DNA of 64,000 bases from Bos javanicus (lineage: Eukaryota; Chordata; Mammalia; Artiodactyla; Bovidae). Shown piece after piece: positions 34,561 through 47,673 of this stretch. The position numbers and the translations under genes were made by a program. The notes beneath the pieces are model-generated. The model was not told the origin of the DNA. It searched no databases and saw nothing but the letters and a program-made list of their open reading frames with translations. The stretch lies in assembly GCF_032452875.1 (NCBI RefSeq), contig NC_083883.1, positions 51,334,698 through 51,398,697 on the forward strand. The letters run 5' to 3'. The stretch's first letter is position 1, and each line of letters opens with the position of its first letter.

Positions 34561-37500
34561 CAGAGGCCAAGAATGGGTCCAACACAAATGCTCACAGGTC
34601 CCGGGCTCCCGGGTGCCAGAGCTGGGAGGAGGGCAAGAGGGAGGCCTGGTTCTGGCCAGTGAGGTGAACGGGACCAGGGTCGGGAGGTGTCTGGGTGCTG
34701 CTGCTGCTCTGAGGGGTGGGGGTGGGGGGAGCAGGAAGGGCAGAGATGAGGGAACCAAGGTCCCAGAGAGACGAGCACTGGGGTGACCAGCCTGGAGTCA
34801 CACCCACTCCAGCCTCAGGCAAGAGGTGGGCCCCAGCAGGTGGCCTTTGTTGTGCCGGCTACGGCCAGAGCAGACCTCTGGGCCCCGACGGTCACTCTGG
34901 GCTCCCCCACGTGACATCTGGTCCTTGCCAGCTTCTCCTTCCAATTCCAAAATCACGAGGGGACTCAGCCGACCTCCCTGGACCCCCAGAAGCCTATGCC
35001 GACCCTGCCTAGACCCCCAACTGCCTGAGCTGACCTGTGCATCCAGGCTCCACGCTGGGAGCCCAAGAGGTCTGTGAAGCTTCTCCCCCTAACCTCCAGG
35101 CAACACCAGGGCTGGGAAGGGGAGCAACCCTTCTGCAATGGGTTCTAGGCAGGTGGCCAGCTCAGGAGTCTACACTTCTCTGTGTTCCCAACACAGAATC
35201 TGACCAAAGCTCTGGGTTCGAAACCCAGCTCCTTCCCTCACTCTGGCCTAAAGTCACCTGGGAGAGTTGAGTCGTCAAGTGATGGTGTCTGAAACTCATG
35301 TGACTTTGGAAGAACCAGTGGAACAGAAGGTTCCCAGAAGACACAAGAAACTGTCCATTGATGACACCTCGTGAGGGCACAGCCCTGTTCCCCATTCACC
35401 CCCCGTTTCTGCATGGTGGCCAATTTCACACGACATGACACGTGAGGGCCCAACATATTCATTACTGGACCTCTACTGGAAAGGTCTGCATCACCCTCAG
35501 GCTATCAAACCACAAAATCACAGACCCACCACCTCTACTGGGGGCTTCAGTGGGAAACGCATCTACCCTGAGTCCAACAGGCAAACCCAAGTAAGTTGAG
35601 CTGGACATCAGTTACCACCTTTCAGCCCACTCTCCTCCAGTCATTCCAAACGTGCAGCTTTGCAGAGCTCTAGAAAACCCAGGCTAAACTGGGGGACTGT
35701 TCATTTTAATGGCAGTCCATTTTAGATAGAAAAGTAGCTTTTCTAGGTTACAGATAACCTGAGACAAAGCTGAATGAAACTGGACTTTTAATAAAGCAAT
35801 ACACACACATATAAATACCAGGGAATAACAAGCGTCTGTTACCTTGGAAGGATTCAGTGGTAACTAGTCCAGCCCTGCCAGCTTGACCCCCCACTCTGAG
35901 TGCCCCCTGAGCCCCTCACTCAGGCTGGGTCTGGCTCTTGTCCTCTCATCTGAGGATGCTGGGTGGCCTTGAGCACACGATGGCAGGGCAACTTGCTCCC
36001 CCTAACCCACCAGTGGGGGCAGGGGAGGCAGAGAGCTGATCTCACCAGGCACCAGCCCGTTCTCGGAGCCCTTCTAGCTCTCTTATTGCTCACATGGCGT
36101 CCGAGGGGGTGGTCACTCCAGATCCTTTCCACAGCAGGGGGAGCTGAGGCACAGAAAGCCACCCCCGCCTGCCCAGAGCCGGGGTCTGGCCCTAACAGCA
36201 CAGAAGCAACCCCTTTTGTGGTCTTACAAACACACCTGAGTCCACAGAACTGCCCCTGCTTGCCTGGGTGGGTTGTGGCCATGGGAGATGCGCCTCAGCA
36301 CGGCCTCTCCTGCACAGCTCTGCTCCTGGGTGGGTATCCAGCATGACTGGGAAGCACACAAAGCTTCAGAGCCAATAAAGAGACAGACAGCAGTTCTGGG
36401 CCCACCGGGCGGGGATGTGAGGGAGAAGGGTGGGCCCTAGCACAAGCTCCATCCTCCTCCACAACCCCTGGCAAGGCCACCCCTTCCTCTGCACCTCACT
36501 ATGGCTCCTGCAGCCTGTGGCTGACCCCACTAGCCCCAACCTGGCGCCACTCCATGGTCACCACTCCTCCGGGCTTCTGGAGGAACCTGTCCAGGTGAGC
36601 CGAATTGAATGTCCCTTCAGCTCCCCCTCCAGAGGCTGACTGGCATGTACCTTCTTTAACACCTTGGGTTGTGAAAGCTTCCTTGTGGCTGGAGTAGAAA
36701 AAGGAATGGCTTGGGGCCCAGATGCAGGGACAGCAGGGGCAAGCCTGTCACCTCCCCAACCTCACTGATGAGGGGCTAGAGGGCTTCAAAAGCTCCAAAG
36801 GCCAGGACTCCTGACAGGCCAGAAAGCCCAGCTCAGTCCTGGGCCACGGGGGCTGGCAGGGGCACAGCTGCGGGCAAAGCCATGTATCAAACAGCCCCTG
36901 ACCCCCTCAGACTGCACCTCCGGACCAGAGGGGTAGGGCTGGACAGGGTCCTGGCTCCTCAGGGTCTGACCAGGTACAGTCTCCTTGCCCTGGGCACCAG
37001 TCCCACAGGCCAGCCACCCGGGTGACAAGCAGGGTCCTCTGCAGGGCTGCCTGCCTCCAGGGAGCAGGCTGGAGAAGGGCCGTCCTACACCAGCCAGTCC
37101 ACCCGCCATCCAGGGACACCTCCTCACTTGAGCGCATGGACAGGGTGGGGCCAAGGACATGAAGCAGTCAGGGTGCCAGTGCCTGGTTCCCATGGCCTCG
37201 AGGGACACCCCCGGCTTTAAGACAGGCTGCCGCGCCACACACCCCCAGGCTCAGCTTTTCTCTGAGACCATTAAGGACTGAGAAGCTTTCCTTTCTGTAC
37301 CCCTTCCCAGGGGGTCACCTGAGTGCTAGCAGTGTCCATGGCTAGCTCCATGTGACAGGGCCTCTGGCATGACTCCTCCTCCAGGAAGCCTTCCTGGGGC
37401 CAACGCTCACTACCCCCAGGGAAATCCTCAAGTTGACAGAAAGGGCTTCTTTACTATATCTATTCTGCTTTGTAAGTGCCCCCAGCTGTCTTTCAAGACA

Positions 37501-38569
37501 CACTGAATGACCGCTCCCTCCACAGAGGTGTTAGCGCTCTCACAACCCCATGTGTCTGATTCACAGCCCCATGACCCCATTTTATGGATAACAGTGGGTC
37601 CATCATCTGCTCACTGGTGGAGCCCTGGCTGCCACCTGGGCACTTGCCTGATTCCCAGCCGCACACATGCAGCCCATACCTACCAAGGGAGGCCACTCCA
37701 CTCCACCCCTAGGCTGGAGTCAGGTCCCTAGAAAGAGGCCCCAGGGCTGGCAGAAGTGGCCGATGGGGCTCCAGTCACATTGTGGGGAGTGTGGCCGGAT
37801 GATAAGGACAGCAGCCATCAGAGGGGCCAAGGGGGCAGTGGGCAGCAGGACCCCAGTGTCCTTGGAAGCAGGGCTGAAGGCCTCAGCCATGCTTATCCCC
37901 TGCTGGGCCTGCTCCCTGCTGGAGGACCCACAGTCTGTGCACAAGTGACCAGCACAGGCAATGTGAAAATGTTAAACAGATCTGACCATACTTAACACAA
38001 AAATCAAACATGAACGTCTCCATGTGAACAGAGGCAGGATGACCCACACAACAGAGGAGCCCCCCCACCCACCAGCGCAGGACGGACAATGCACAGAGGG
38101 GCTGACATAAGCCTGCTGGGGACCATGAGGTCACAAAGCCCCTCTGTGCTGCAGCCACCCCTGCCCAGAGCCAGCAGGTGGCCCCCTCAGGCCCCTGCAC
38201 TGCCACGTCATTCCTGGGCTCCAACAAGCCACCCAGAGCCACTACTGGCCAGGGGTTCTGCCTGGCCCAGGGATGTCACCAGCAAGCTCACCTCTCCCCA
38301 CAAAGACCCAGCCCACCAACCACTAAGACCCCCTTATCCTGTCAGGCGCCCAACCCAAAAGCCCTAGAAACGTGCTTCCACTTGGTGGCAGGGAGCCACC
38401 AAGCCCCTAGCTGCCACACCAGGGAGCACGGCTCTCTGGCTGAGCCACTGGCCTGTTCACCTCCATTGCCTGTAGCCCCCAGGCAATACAGGGCTCTATT
38501 CACCCAGGAACTGGGCGGGAGCCAGACCCCTTTAAAGTGGGCACCTCATGGGCTCTGCTGACAGTTTAT
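34561..38569. other. PRKCZ intron 4, mostly unique sequence
   Basis: Four kb without young repeats. A weak MIR-like match (CTGGGTTCGAAACCCAGCTC, about 35210-35235) and a G-rich run (AGGGGTGGGGGTGGGGGGAG, 34713) are the only structures. No exon is recognised. Confidence 0.45.
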
Positions 38570-38659
38570 TCTTATGATGCTTCTACACACACAGACTCGA
38601 AAAATTCTTTGTGCTGTGGCCAGAACAAAATTACCAATCCACTGTTTCAAAAACCTATA

Positions 38660-38810
38660 ATCTCTGCATGAATGTCCACAATACCCGAGATGCAGAAACA
38701 ACCCAAATGTCCATCAGTGAGTGAATGGATACGTAAGATATAACAAAACACCCAGCGGAATACTACTCAGCCATAAGAAGCAATGACGGTGCAGTCAGAC
38801 TGGAAACAAA
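38660..38810 (+). mobile_element. L1 3'-end fragment
   Basis: AACCCAAATGTCCATCAGTG, then GAATACTACTCAGCCATAAG, is typical of L1 3' ends. It precedes a separate, longer L1. Confidence 0.8.
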
Positions 38811-39292
38811 CAATGAGACCAAGGGCTTGAACAACATAAGAAGCCAAGGAGACGTGATGGACACACACACAGAACCACCCCCAAGAGCAGCACACGTCCT
38901 CGGGTACAAAGGGACATCTCCAGAACAGACCATGTCAGGCCACACAGTAAGTCTCAATCAAGTTTTAAAGGACAGATATCATACAAACTATAATCTCTGA
39001 CCACAGCAGAATCAAGTTAGAAATTAACAACAGGAAAGAAACCTGGAAAAATCACAAATGTGTGGAAATTGAACAACACATTCAAACAACCAGTGGATCA
39101 AAGAAGAAATTACAAGGGAAATAAGAAAATACTCAGAGACAAACAAAAACACAGCATACCAAAACCCAAAGGATACAGAGAAAGCAAAGCTAAGTGGGAA
39201 ATTGACAGCTATAAACCCTTTCTTTTAAAAGCAAGAAAGATCTTAAATCAACAGTCTAACTATACACCTTAAGATCCGAAACTTTGTTGTTG

Positions 39293-39377
39293 TTCAGTGG
39301 CTAAGTTGTGTCTGACTCTTTGCAACCCCATAGACTGCAGCGCGCCAGGCTTCTCTGTCCTTCACCATCTCCCAGTT
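39293..39377 (-). mobile_element. BovB 3'-end fragment
   Basis: TGTTGTTCAGTGGCTAAGTT to TTCACCATCTCCC, antisense, inside the L1. Confidence 0.85.
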
Positions 39378-39506
39378 AGCAGAAGGAAATAATAAAGACC
39401 AGAGCAGAGATAAACAAAACAGAATAGAAAAACAAAGGAAAATCAGTGAAACCATTTTTGCTGAAAAGATCAACAAAACTGATCACCTTTCAGCTAGATG
39501 GAAAAA

Positions 39507-39713
39507 AAGTGAAAGTGAAGTCGTGTCTGACTCTTTGCGACCCGGTGGACTGTAGCCCACCAGGCTCCTCCGTCCATGGGATTCTCCAGGCAAGAATACT
39601 GGAGTGGGTTGCCATTTCCTTCTCCAGGGGATCTTCCTGACCAAGGGATCAAACCCAGGCCTCCTGCATTGCAGGCAGATGCTTTAGCCTCTGAGCCACC
39701 TGGGAAGCCCACA
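39507..39713 (-). mobile_element. Bov-tA SINE in L1
   Basis: Antisense copy, GTGAAAGTGAAGTCGTGTC to GAGCCACCTGGGAAGCCC. Confidence 0.95.
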
Positions 39714-39985
39714 CAGTGGAAGTGCAGGCTTAACCAGTGATGCCCCAGAAAAAAGAAAGGCTCAAATTACTAAAATCAGAAATGAAAATGGGAACATTAC
39801 TCGTGATTTCACAGAAATAAAAAGGACTGTAAGGGAGCGCTGTAAACAATTGTATACCAACAAACTGGATAACTGAGATGAAATGCACAAATTCTGTGTT
39901 TCCTAGAAACATAGGACCTACCAAGATTAAGTCATTAAGAAACAGACAATCTGAATAGACCTGTAACCAGTTAGGTTAGTTGCCG

Positions 39986-40203
39986 GGCCGACTCATTGGA
40001 AAAGACCCTGATGCTGAGAAAGATTGAGGGTAGGAAGAGAAGGGGGTGACAGAGGATGAGATGGTTAGATGCCATCATTGACTCAATGGACAGGAGGAGT
40101 TTGAGCAAACTGCAGGAGACTGAAGGAAAAGGAAGCCTGGTGTGCTGCAGTCCATGGGGTTGCAAAGAGCTGGACACAACTGAGCAACTGAATAAGAACA
40201 AAT
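39986..40203 (+). mobile_element. BovB 3'-end fragment in L1
   Basis: CCGACTCATTGGAAAAGACC to GACACAACTGAGCAACTGAA, sense; the last 0.2 kb of BovB. Confidence 0.92.
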
Positions 40204-40689
40204 AACTAGTAAAGTGAATCAGTAATTTAAAAATAATAATAATCTCCTGACAAAGGACAGTCCTGGACCTGAGAGCTATGCTGGTGAATTCTACCAAACA
40301 TTTAAAGAAGAACTAACACCAATCTTCCTCTTCCAAAAAACTTAAGAGCAAGGAACACTTCCTAACTTATTCCAGAAGGTGGATTTACCCTAATGCTAGA
40401 GTCGGACAAAGACACTACAAGAAAAAGAAGACCAAGGACCAACATGCCTTATGAAAAATCCTCAACAAAATACTAGCAAACCAAACCCAGCAGCATATTA
40501 AAAGAACTATACACCATGACCAAGTCAGATTTATTCCTGGAATAAAAAGATGAACAATCAATGCGACAAACCACATTAATAGAACAAAGGGAAAAAAATG
40601 ATAATTTCAATTGATGCAGAAAAGGCACTTGACAAGCTGAAAATCCTTTCATGATAAAAATATTCAACAAACTAGGCACAGCAGGTACC

Positions 40690-41820
40690 TGATCTGGTTT
40701 TTACTCATACTACCAATTCTGACACCATCTATCTGCAGGCAGTGGCCGACCCCATACGTTAAGGGCTCAGTTCTACAAGACTGCCCTCCAACCCAACTGC
40801 AGACACCAACCGCCAGTCCAGGCTAACGCCTGGGCTTCTGACCCACAGATCAGTTCAATTCAGTCACTCAGTTGTGTCCAACTCTTTGCGACCCTATGGA
40901 CTGCAGCACACCAGGTTTCCCTGTCCATCACCAACTCCCAGAGCTTGCTCAAACTCAAGTCCATCGAGTTGGTGATGCCATCCAACCATCTCATCCTCTG
41001 TCGTCCCCTTCTCCTCCTGCCTTCAATCTTTCCCAGCATTGGGGTCTTTTCCAATGAGTCAGTTCTTCGCATCCGGTGGCCAAAGTATTGGAGCTTCAGC
41101 ATCGGTCCTTCCAATGAATACTCAGGACTTATTTCCTGTAGGACTGACTGGTTTGATCTCCTTGCAGTCCAAGGGCCTCTCAAGAGTCTTCACTACAGTT
41201 GACAAGCATCAATTCTTTGGTGCTCAGCTTTCTTTATGGTTTTACTCTCACATACATACATAACAACTGGAAAAACCATACCTTTGACGAGATGAACCTT
41301 TGTCAGCAAAGCAACATCTCTGCTTTTTAATATGCTGTCTAGGTTTGACCCACAGGCTACAGGCTCACAACCCCCTCCTCAGATTAATTTGCTAGGGCAC
41401 AGCACAGAACTCAGATTAATTCAGGAACAGGCAGAAGCAAGATGCACCAGGGAAGTGTGAGGCTCTCCAGGAGTCACTCCCCGCAAATCTCCATGTGTTC
41501 ACCAACTAGAGAGCCTCGGCACCCCATCCTTTTGGGGTTTTATGGAGGCTTCATCACAGAGGCATGATAGATTAAATCACTGGCCATCAGAGATTAGTTC
41601 ATCCTGCCCCCTGCCTCTCCCTGGAGGTCAGGTTCCAACCCTCTAATCTCTGGGTGTTTCCAGTGACCAGCCCCATCCTGAGGCTATCAGGGGCCCTACC
41701 CAGAATCCACTGCTAATGAATGACAAGACACACCTATCACTCAGGAGATTCCAAGGGTTTCAGGACCTCCCTGCCATAAACCAGGGAGGAAGACCATAAA
41801 CACTTCTTATACACAGGAGG
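40690..41820. mobile_element. Ancient unclassified interspersed repeat (LTR-like), split by BovB
   Basis: The left part holds CCAATTCTGACACCATCTAT and CTGCAGGCAGTGGCCGAC; the right part holds CCCCTCCTCAGATTAATTTG, TTTTGGGGTTTTATGGAGG and CAGCCCCATCCTGAGGCTAT. I recognise these phrases from an old mammalian repeat but cannot name the family. It lies in the L1 and is itself split by a BovB. Confidence 0.5.
40849..41345 (-). mobile_element. BovB LINE 3' part with 10-bp TSD
   Basis: Antisense BovB from CAGTTCAATTCAGTCACTCA to TTTTAATATGCTGTCTAGG. TGACCCACAG flanks it at 40839-40848 and 41346-41355, showing insertion into the older repeat. Confidence 0.93.
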
Positions 41821-42107
41821 AAACCACCTCAACACAAGAAAAACTATACGCAAAAAACCCACAGGAAACACCACACTCAATGGAGAAAGGCTGAAAGCTC
41901 TTCCTCCAAGAACAAGACAGGGATGCCCAGTATCACCATTCTATTCAACAAAGTACTAGAGGTTCTAACCAGAGCAATTAGGCAAGTAAAAGAGATAAAA
42001 AGCATTATCAACTGAAAAGTAAAATTACGTCTCTTCACAGGTAATATAGAAAACCCTAAAATTCCAAACAATGTTAGAACTAATAAACAAATTCACCAAA
42101 ACAGCTT

Positions 42108-42185
42108 AACAGCTTGTCACAACTAGAGAAAAGCCCATGCAGCAATGAAGACCCAGCACAGCCAAAAATAATTTTTAAAAAAGAA
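42108..42185 (+). mobile_element. CHR-1 SINE 3' fragment in L1
   Basis: ACTAGAGAAAAGCCCATGCA, then GACCCAGCACAGCCAAAAAT and an A/T tail. Confidence 0.8.
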
Positions 42186-42331
42186 TAAAATACTTCACAA
42201 TATTATCTAACAAGGAGGTGATAGACTTGTACACTGAAAACTATAAGACAGTGCTGAAAGACATTAAATGACAAAAATAAGCAAAAAGAGATCTCATGTC
42301 TATGGACCAGAAGATTTAATATTGTTGAGAC

Positions 42332-42560
42332 ATCAAAAAAGTGTTAGTCGCTCAGTCATGTCCCACTCTTTGTGACCTCATGGACTATAACCTGCCAGGC
42401 TCCTTTGTCCTGGGGTTCTTTGGGATTCTTTGTCTTTGGGGTTCTCTAGGCAAGAATACTGGAGTGGGTTGCCATTTCCTCCTCCAGAGGATCTTCCCTA
42501 CTCAGGTGGGGTGGTGCATTGCAGGCGGATTCTTTACAGTCTGAGCCACCAAGGAAGTCC
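42332..42560 (-). mobile_element. Bov-tA SINE in L1
   Basis: Antisense copy; an internal run of TTTGGG(A/G)TTCTTTG repeats (42418-42445) is an unusual local expansion. Ends GAGCCACCAAGGAAGTCCC. Confidence 0.9.
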
Positions 42561-43027
42561 CAATACTACTCACAGTAAAGAGTCAGTGTATTCCCTACCA
42601 AAATTCCAATTTTTTTGCAGAAAAACGTCCTAAAATTCATATGGTATCACAAGGGATCGAGAATAGCCAAAACACTCTTGAAAAAGAACAAAGCTGGAAG
42701 ATGCACACTCTCTGGTTTCAAACATTACTGCAAAGCTACAGTGATCTATACTGCGGTGCTGCATACAGACAAGACATATGGGCCAGAACAGAAAGCCCAG
42801 AAATGAACCTCACAAGTTTGGTCAAATGATTTCCAACAAGGGTGCCAGGACCATTCAATGGGGAAAGGACAGTCTTCAACAAATGGTGCTGAGAAAACTG
42901 GACATACACATGTAACAGAACAAAGCCAGAGCTTTATCTAACATCATGTGCAAAAGTCAACTCAAAATGTACCAAAGACCCTAAGAAGAAAACAAAGGAC
43001 CAAAGCCTCCCCACAGGGGATTTGGCA

Positions 43028-43555
43028 ATGATTTCTTGGAAGGAAAGCTGTGAAAAACCTAGACAGCATATTAAAAAACAGAGACATCTCTTTACTGACC
43101 AAGGTCCATAGAGTCAAAGCTCTGGTTTTCCAGTAGTCATGCACGGATGTGAGAGTTGGACCATAAAGAAAGCTGAGCACCAAAAAATTGACACTTTTGA
43201 ACTGTGGTGTTGGGGAAGACTCTTGAGAGTCCCTTGGACAGCAAGGAGATCAAATCAGTCAAAACTCAAGGAAATCAACACTAAATGTTCATTGGAAGGA
43301 CTGAAGCTAAAGCTCCAGTACTTTGGCCATCTGATGCAAAGAACTGACTCATTAGCAAAGACCCTGATGCTGGGAAAGATTGAGGGCCGGAGGAGAAGGG
43401 GGGTGAAAGAGAATGAGATGGTTGGATAGCATCACCGATTCAACGGACGTGAGTCTGAGCAAACTCTGGGAGATAGTGAAGGACAGGGAAGCCTGGTGTG
43501 CCTCAGTCCACAGGGTTGCAAAGAGTCCAGCACAACTTATCGACTGAACAACAGC
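43028..43555 (+). mobile_element. BovB LINE 3' part in L1
   Basis: Sense; a frame at 43139-43429 reads MHGCESWTIKKAEHQKIDTF, then ELWCWGRLLRVPWTARRSNQ, the ORF2 C-terminus of an RTE element. 5'-truncated. Confidence 0.95.
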
Positions 43556-43904
43556 AAAACATGCAACAAAAGAAGAAACAAATTGGAGTTCATGAAAATT
43601 TTATAATTTTGTCACCACAAACGAAATAGGAAAAAAACCTCAGAATATGAGAAAATACTTGCAAATTGTGTATCTGATATGCTGAGTAGGTAGAGAACTT
43701 CTAAAACTCAACAACAAAACAACCCAGTTCAAAGTGGGTGAAAAACTTGAGTAGACATTTCTCCAAAGAAATGGCCAACAAGAACTAAAAAGATGCTGAA
43801 CATCACTGACCATCACGGGAACAAAAATCAAAACCACAATGAGACACCACCTAACATCCGTCAGGAAGGGTACCATCAACAAAACAGAAAACAAGCAGCA
43901 CCAG

Positions 43905-44100
43905 GGAGGAACTACGCTGGTGGTCCAGTGGCTTAGACTTCACGATCCCAACGCGGGAGGCCCAGATTCCATCTCCCGTCAGGGAACTGGATCCCACAGG
44001 CCGCAGTAAAGGGTTTGCACACCCCAATTATAACGAGAGATCCCATGTTGCACAAGGAAGGTTGCAAGGGCAGCAACGAAGATCCCGCACAGCCCAGAGA
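43905..44100 (+). mobile_element. CHR-type SINE in L1
   Basis: CTGGTGGTCCAGTGGCTTAG, GTCAGGGAACTGGATCCC, then CAGCAACGAAGATCCCGC; sense and divergent. Confidence 0.8.
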
Positions 44101-44246
44101 GACCAGTGTCAGAAACAGGAGATGAGCACTGGTGAACGCAGGGGGCGAGGAGAGCCACTGCGCACACTACCGGTGGGACGGAAGACGGTGCTGCCACTGG
44201 AGACAACAGCACAGCAGTTGCTCGAGAAATTACAAACAGAGCCAGC

Positions 44247-44396
44247 ATTGCTGTTGTTCAGTCGCTAAGTCATGTCCGATTCTTTGCGACCCTGTGGAGT
44301 AGAGCATGCCAGGCTTCTCTGTCCTTCACCATCTCCCAGAGTTTGTTCCAACTCATGTCCATTGCATCAGTGATGCCATCCAACCATTTCATCCTC
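44247..44396 (-). mobile_element. BovB 3'-end fragment in L1
   Basis: TGTTGTTCAGTCGCTAAGTC to CCAACCATTTCATCCTC; antisense, last 0.15 kb only. Confidence 0.88.
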
Positions 44397-44945
44397 CAAC
44401 CTAGGAATTCCATTTGCGCATATATACCCAAAAGAACTGAGAGCAGAGTTTCAAGGAGATATTTGCACACCTGTGTTCATAGCAGCATTATTCAGAGTAG
44501 CTAAAACACGAAGTAACCCAGCTGTCCGTGATCAGATGACAGATAAACAGACTGCAGTCTGTCCATACAACGGAATATGTCTCAGCATTAAAAAGTGAGG
44601 AGAATCTAACACCTGCTCCAGCACAAATAAACCCTGAGGACATGATGCTGAATGAAACAAGCCAGACACAAAAGAAAAAAATCCTGTGTGATCCCACTTC
44701 TAGGAGGTCCCTGGCGTCAAAATCATAGAAACAGAGAGTGGGAGGGTGGGGGCCAGGGGTTGGGGGCCGGGTGGGGAGAGTTTCATGGGGACAGAGCTTC
44801 GGTTTGGGAAAATGAGAAAGTTCTGGAGATGATGGTGGGGATGGTTGCACAACAATGTGAATTTAGTTAGTATCAACAAACTGTATACTTAAAAATAGTT
44901 AAGATAGTGAATTTACGTGTACTTCACCATGGTAATAAAAACTGG

Positions 44946-45275
44946 AGGAAAAAAAAGGAATGAAGTTCTGATACATGTTACAACATGGATGAACTTCAGA
45001 AACATCACGCTAAGTGAAAGAAGCTACCACAAAAGACCACATATTGTACATTCCGTTCCAGGCAATGTCTACACAGGGTGACTCCGTAGAGATGGCACAG
45101 TCTGCTGCCGTCAGGGGCTGCATGGAGGAGCCACAACTGCTCGGGGGCTCAGGTTTTTCTTCCCAAATTGTTTCAGAAGCAGGCAGAGGTGATGGACTTA
45201 CTAAACGCCACTGAATTTGTTCAAAGTGGTTAAAATGGTTTTATGTTAGGTGTCTTTACACAACTTTTTAAAAAC
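44946..45275 (+). mobile_element. Second L1 3' UTR fragment
   Basis: Starts GGAATGAAGTTCTGATACAT and contains CACTGAATTTGTTCAAAGTG; a distinct L1 tail joined directly to the previous one. Confidence 0.75.
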
Positions 45276-47673
45276 CCGAGAGAACCGATTAAATTCAGGC
45301 TGTGGACTTGCACAGAAGGGGCTCTGCTGCCAGGAACGCAGGCTTGGCAGGTGTGGCACGGCCCTTCCGGCCAGACGCACCCAGGCACCCCTGCATCGGC
45401 ATCTCTACAGCACGTCCTTCTCCAGCCACGGCTTGTCACACCGTCAGCCCTCCGCGTGGGGTCCTGACCCGGATCATGGCTGCCACTGATCCCTTCTCAC
45501 TGACCACGGCCTTGGCAGGGAACACAGATGCAGGTGCTAGAATCACACCTGTAGCTGGGCCATGGTGGGACCAGTGGGAGTTGTCCTGACTGCCTGAAGG
45601 GAACAGTGCGGCCGTCCTGACTGCCCAAGGGCACCGTCACAAAGAAGCCGGACAAGCAGAACTCGGAGGAGATGCCACCTCTCACACTCTGTCCACTCTC
45701 CTCTCTGCCCACCCCCACCCCACCCCCCACAGCACTGCTGGAATGTTCCAACAACACCAAGGGGCCTGGAGCCTCGGAGACGCCCCGGGTGAGCATCTCA
45801 AGGGCCTGCTGGCGAGCAGAGACGGCACCACATTCCCCGAATTCCCACACAGGGACACGGCCCTTCCCACACGTTATCCCATGTCAACCTCCAGTAGAGA
45901 CCCCATGACACCAGGAGGTCACCGGGGTGCTTGAGTGCAGCCCCCACTGCCATCCCCTATGTGAGACCCCGGATGGGGCAACATCCACATGAGGATCAAG
46001 CCAGGAGGGCACCAAGGCAGGGACAGAAAGGGCAGACTTGAGCCCTCAGGCAGCACAGCCAGGGCCCTGGGCTAAGCCAATGGCTGGCTCCTGCCCCGGG
46101 GATGCTGAGACGCGGAGGTGCTGGATGTCCCTTGTGCCCCAGGTCAGCTCTGGCTGCTAGAGACGGCTCTGGGCAGACAGTGAGCCAGCCTGTCACTCTG
46201 GCTGAGAGTTGCCCACAGAGCACAGTAGAAAGGGCCTCGTCTCCAACAGGAACACCTCTCTCATTTTACCTTTCCGTGTGTCTGAAAACACAGGTGAGAT
46301 GTACCAAGTGTGATGCTGCCCCTTCCAGGAGACGTGGGCACCCAGGCAGGAGGTCAGGTGGGGGCAGCCACATGGGGATGAGGACCCCGAAGCCCCTGTG
46401 CAGCCCACCCATCTCTGAGCCCCCCACTGACAGGCTCCTCTCTGTCTACCCACCCCACCCCCCAAGGTCCTGCTTTGACCACATCCTTGCAGGTTCAAGT
46501 ACACGCATAGCAAAACTGCACATGCGCACAGGCGCCTCCCATCAGCTCCTCCCACTCTGGCCAGAAAGTCTCACCTGCAGGACTGGCTACTGCCGCCCAC
46601 CCCCACTTCTCTAGGCGACTTCCAGGCCTCAGAATCTCCAGGCCCCTCCCCTTGCCGCCTTTAACTTTATTTACCATAGTCTGACACCAGCTGGGACCTC
46701 CTGGGCTCCTCACATTGCTCCCCCAAAACTGCCCTTCACGTCTACCCCCACGACCACCACTGGGGCAGCACCTTCTGCCACCCCTGGGCTGCTCCAACCT
46801 CTTCAGGCTGCCTGCTCCCCTCCTGCCAGGATTCCACAATCAAGATGTTTCCCCGCCTTGCTGGTGCTCCTTCAGGGTCCCCTGTTCTCCTCGTGGGACC
46901 CCAGGCCAGCCCTGCTCACTGGCCACTCCGACCCTCGGTCTCAAAGACCCCCAAACTTCTCTTCAGCCCTGATTTCTCCCCTAAATCCAGGACTCACAAA
47001 CACAAGGGCCCACTGAACACCCCTGGGGGGTGCACACAAACTCAGCCCGGCCTCTGCTGGAATCTGCTCCCACCCTTGAGGACCCCTGCCAGGAAAGGGG
47101 CTGAGCTAGGTCCTCCAGCACCATGGCATGCCCTCAGCCCCATGCCAGGGGCCAAGCACAGTCCTATAAGCTTCTCTGTGCTCCAGTCAGTAGAGGCTGC
47201 CCTGAAGGACAAGGTGGACCAAACTGCCCAGGGTCAGGGGCCTTTGGGGTGTGGTCAGAAGCTCTTCTCCGACCCACTGCTCCTGGGACCTCACCTTCAA
47301 CCCACAGACCCTCCGCGAAGGAGAATGGGGCCAGTAGGAGTTGGGACAGACACACGGGAGCCGCATCCAGCCATCCCAGCCAGGGTCCTGCCTGCCTGGG
47401 GAGGTCAGGGTGTTTCCGGGATGTTTCCTCATGGCACCGCTGGCCAAGCCGATGCCCTGTCCAGTGGTGGCACTGGTGCCTGAACACACACAGCCAAGGG
47501 CAGGGGCACCAGTAAGAACCCCTTGTGAGGCCACACCAGCTGCCCACTCTGTCCTCACACACTTCACGAGGAGCACTGAGCCCCAGGCCATCCGGCTCCC
47601 ATTCTCCCCTCCCTGGCGTAACAGACACGTCAACCCACAACCAGAACACGCGTGGCAGGAGGACGGTACTCAC
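45276..47673. other. PRKCZ intron 4, unique sequence near exon 4
   Basis: GC-rich, no repeat or further exon recognised. Long minus-strand frames (for example 47164-47811) only include exon 4 by chance. Confidence 0.5.

Larger units (their letters stand above)
38811..44945 (+). mobile_element. Old L1 LINE, most of ORF2 plus 3' UTR, in many pieces
   Basis: Sense L1 pieces follow ORF2 order: ACAGTAAGTCTCAATCAAGT (38950), AAGTGGGAAATTGACAGC (39200), AATTCTACCAAACATTTAAAG (40290, written in part), GGGATGCCCAGTATCACC (41922), AATTCATATGGTATCACAAG (42633), CAATCAAAACCACAATGAG-like text (43828) and the 3' UTR ending CCATGGTAATAAAAACTGG (44928-44946). About nine later insertions separate them. Stops and frameshifts throughout; dead. 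Confidence 0.88.

Noticed and set aside
1..47673. Search for the next PRKCZ exon (pseudosubstrate and C1 zinc finger)
   Set aside because: No minus-strand match to RRGARRWRKLY, ANGHLFQAKRFNR or AYCGQC was seen. A translated search with bovine PKC-zeta would settle it.
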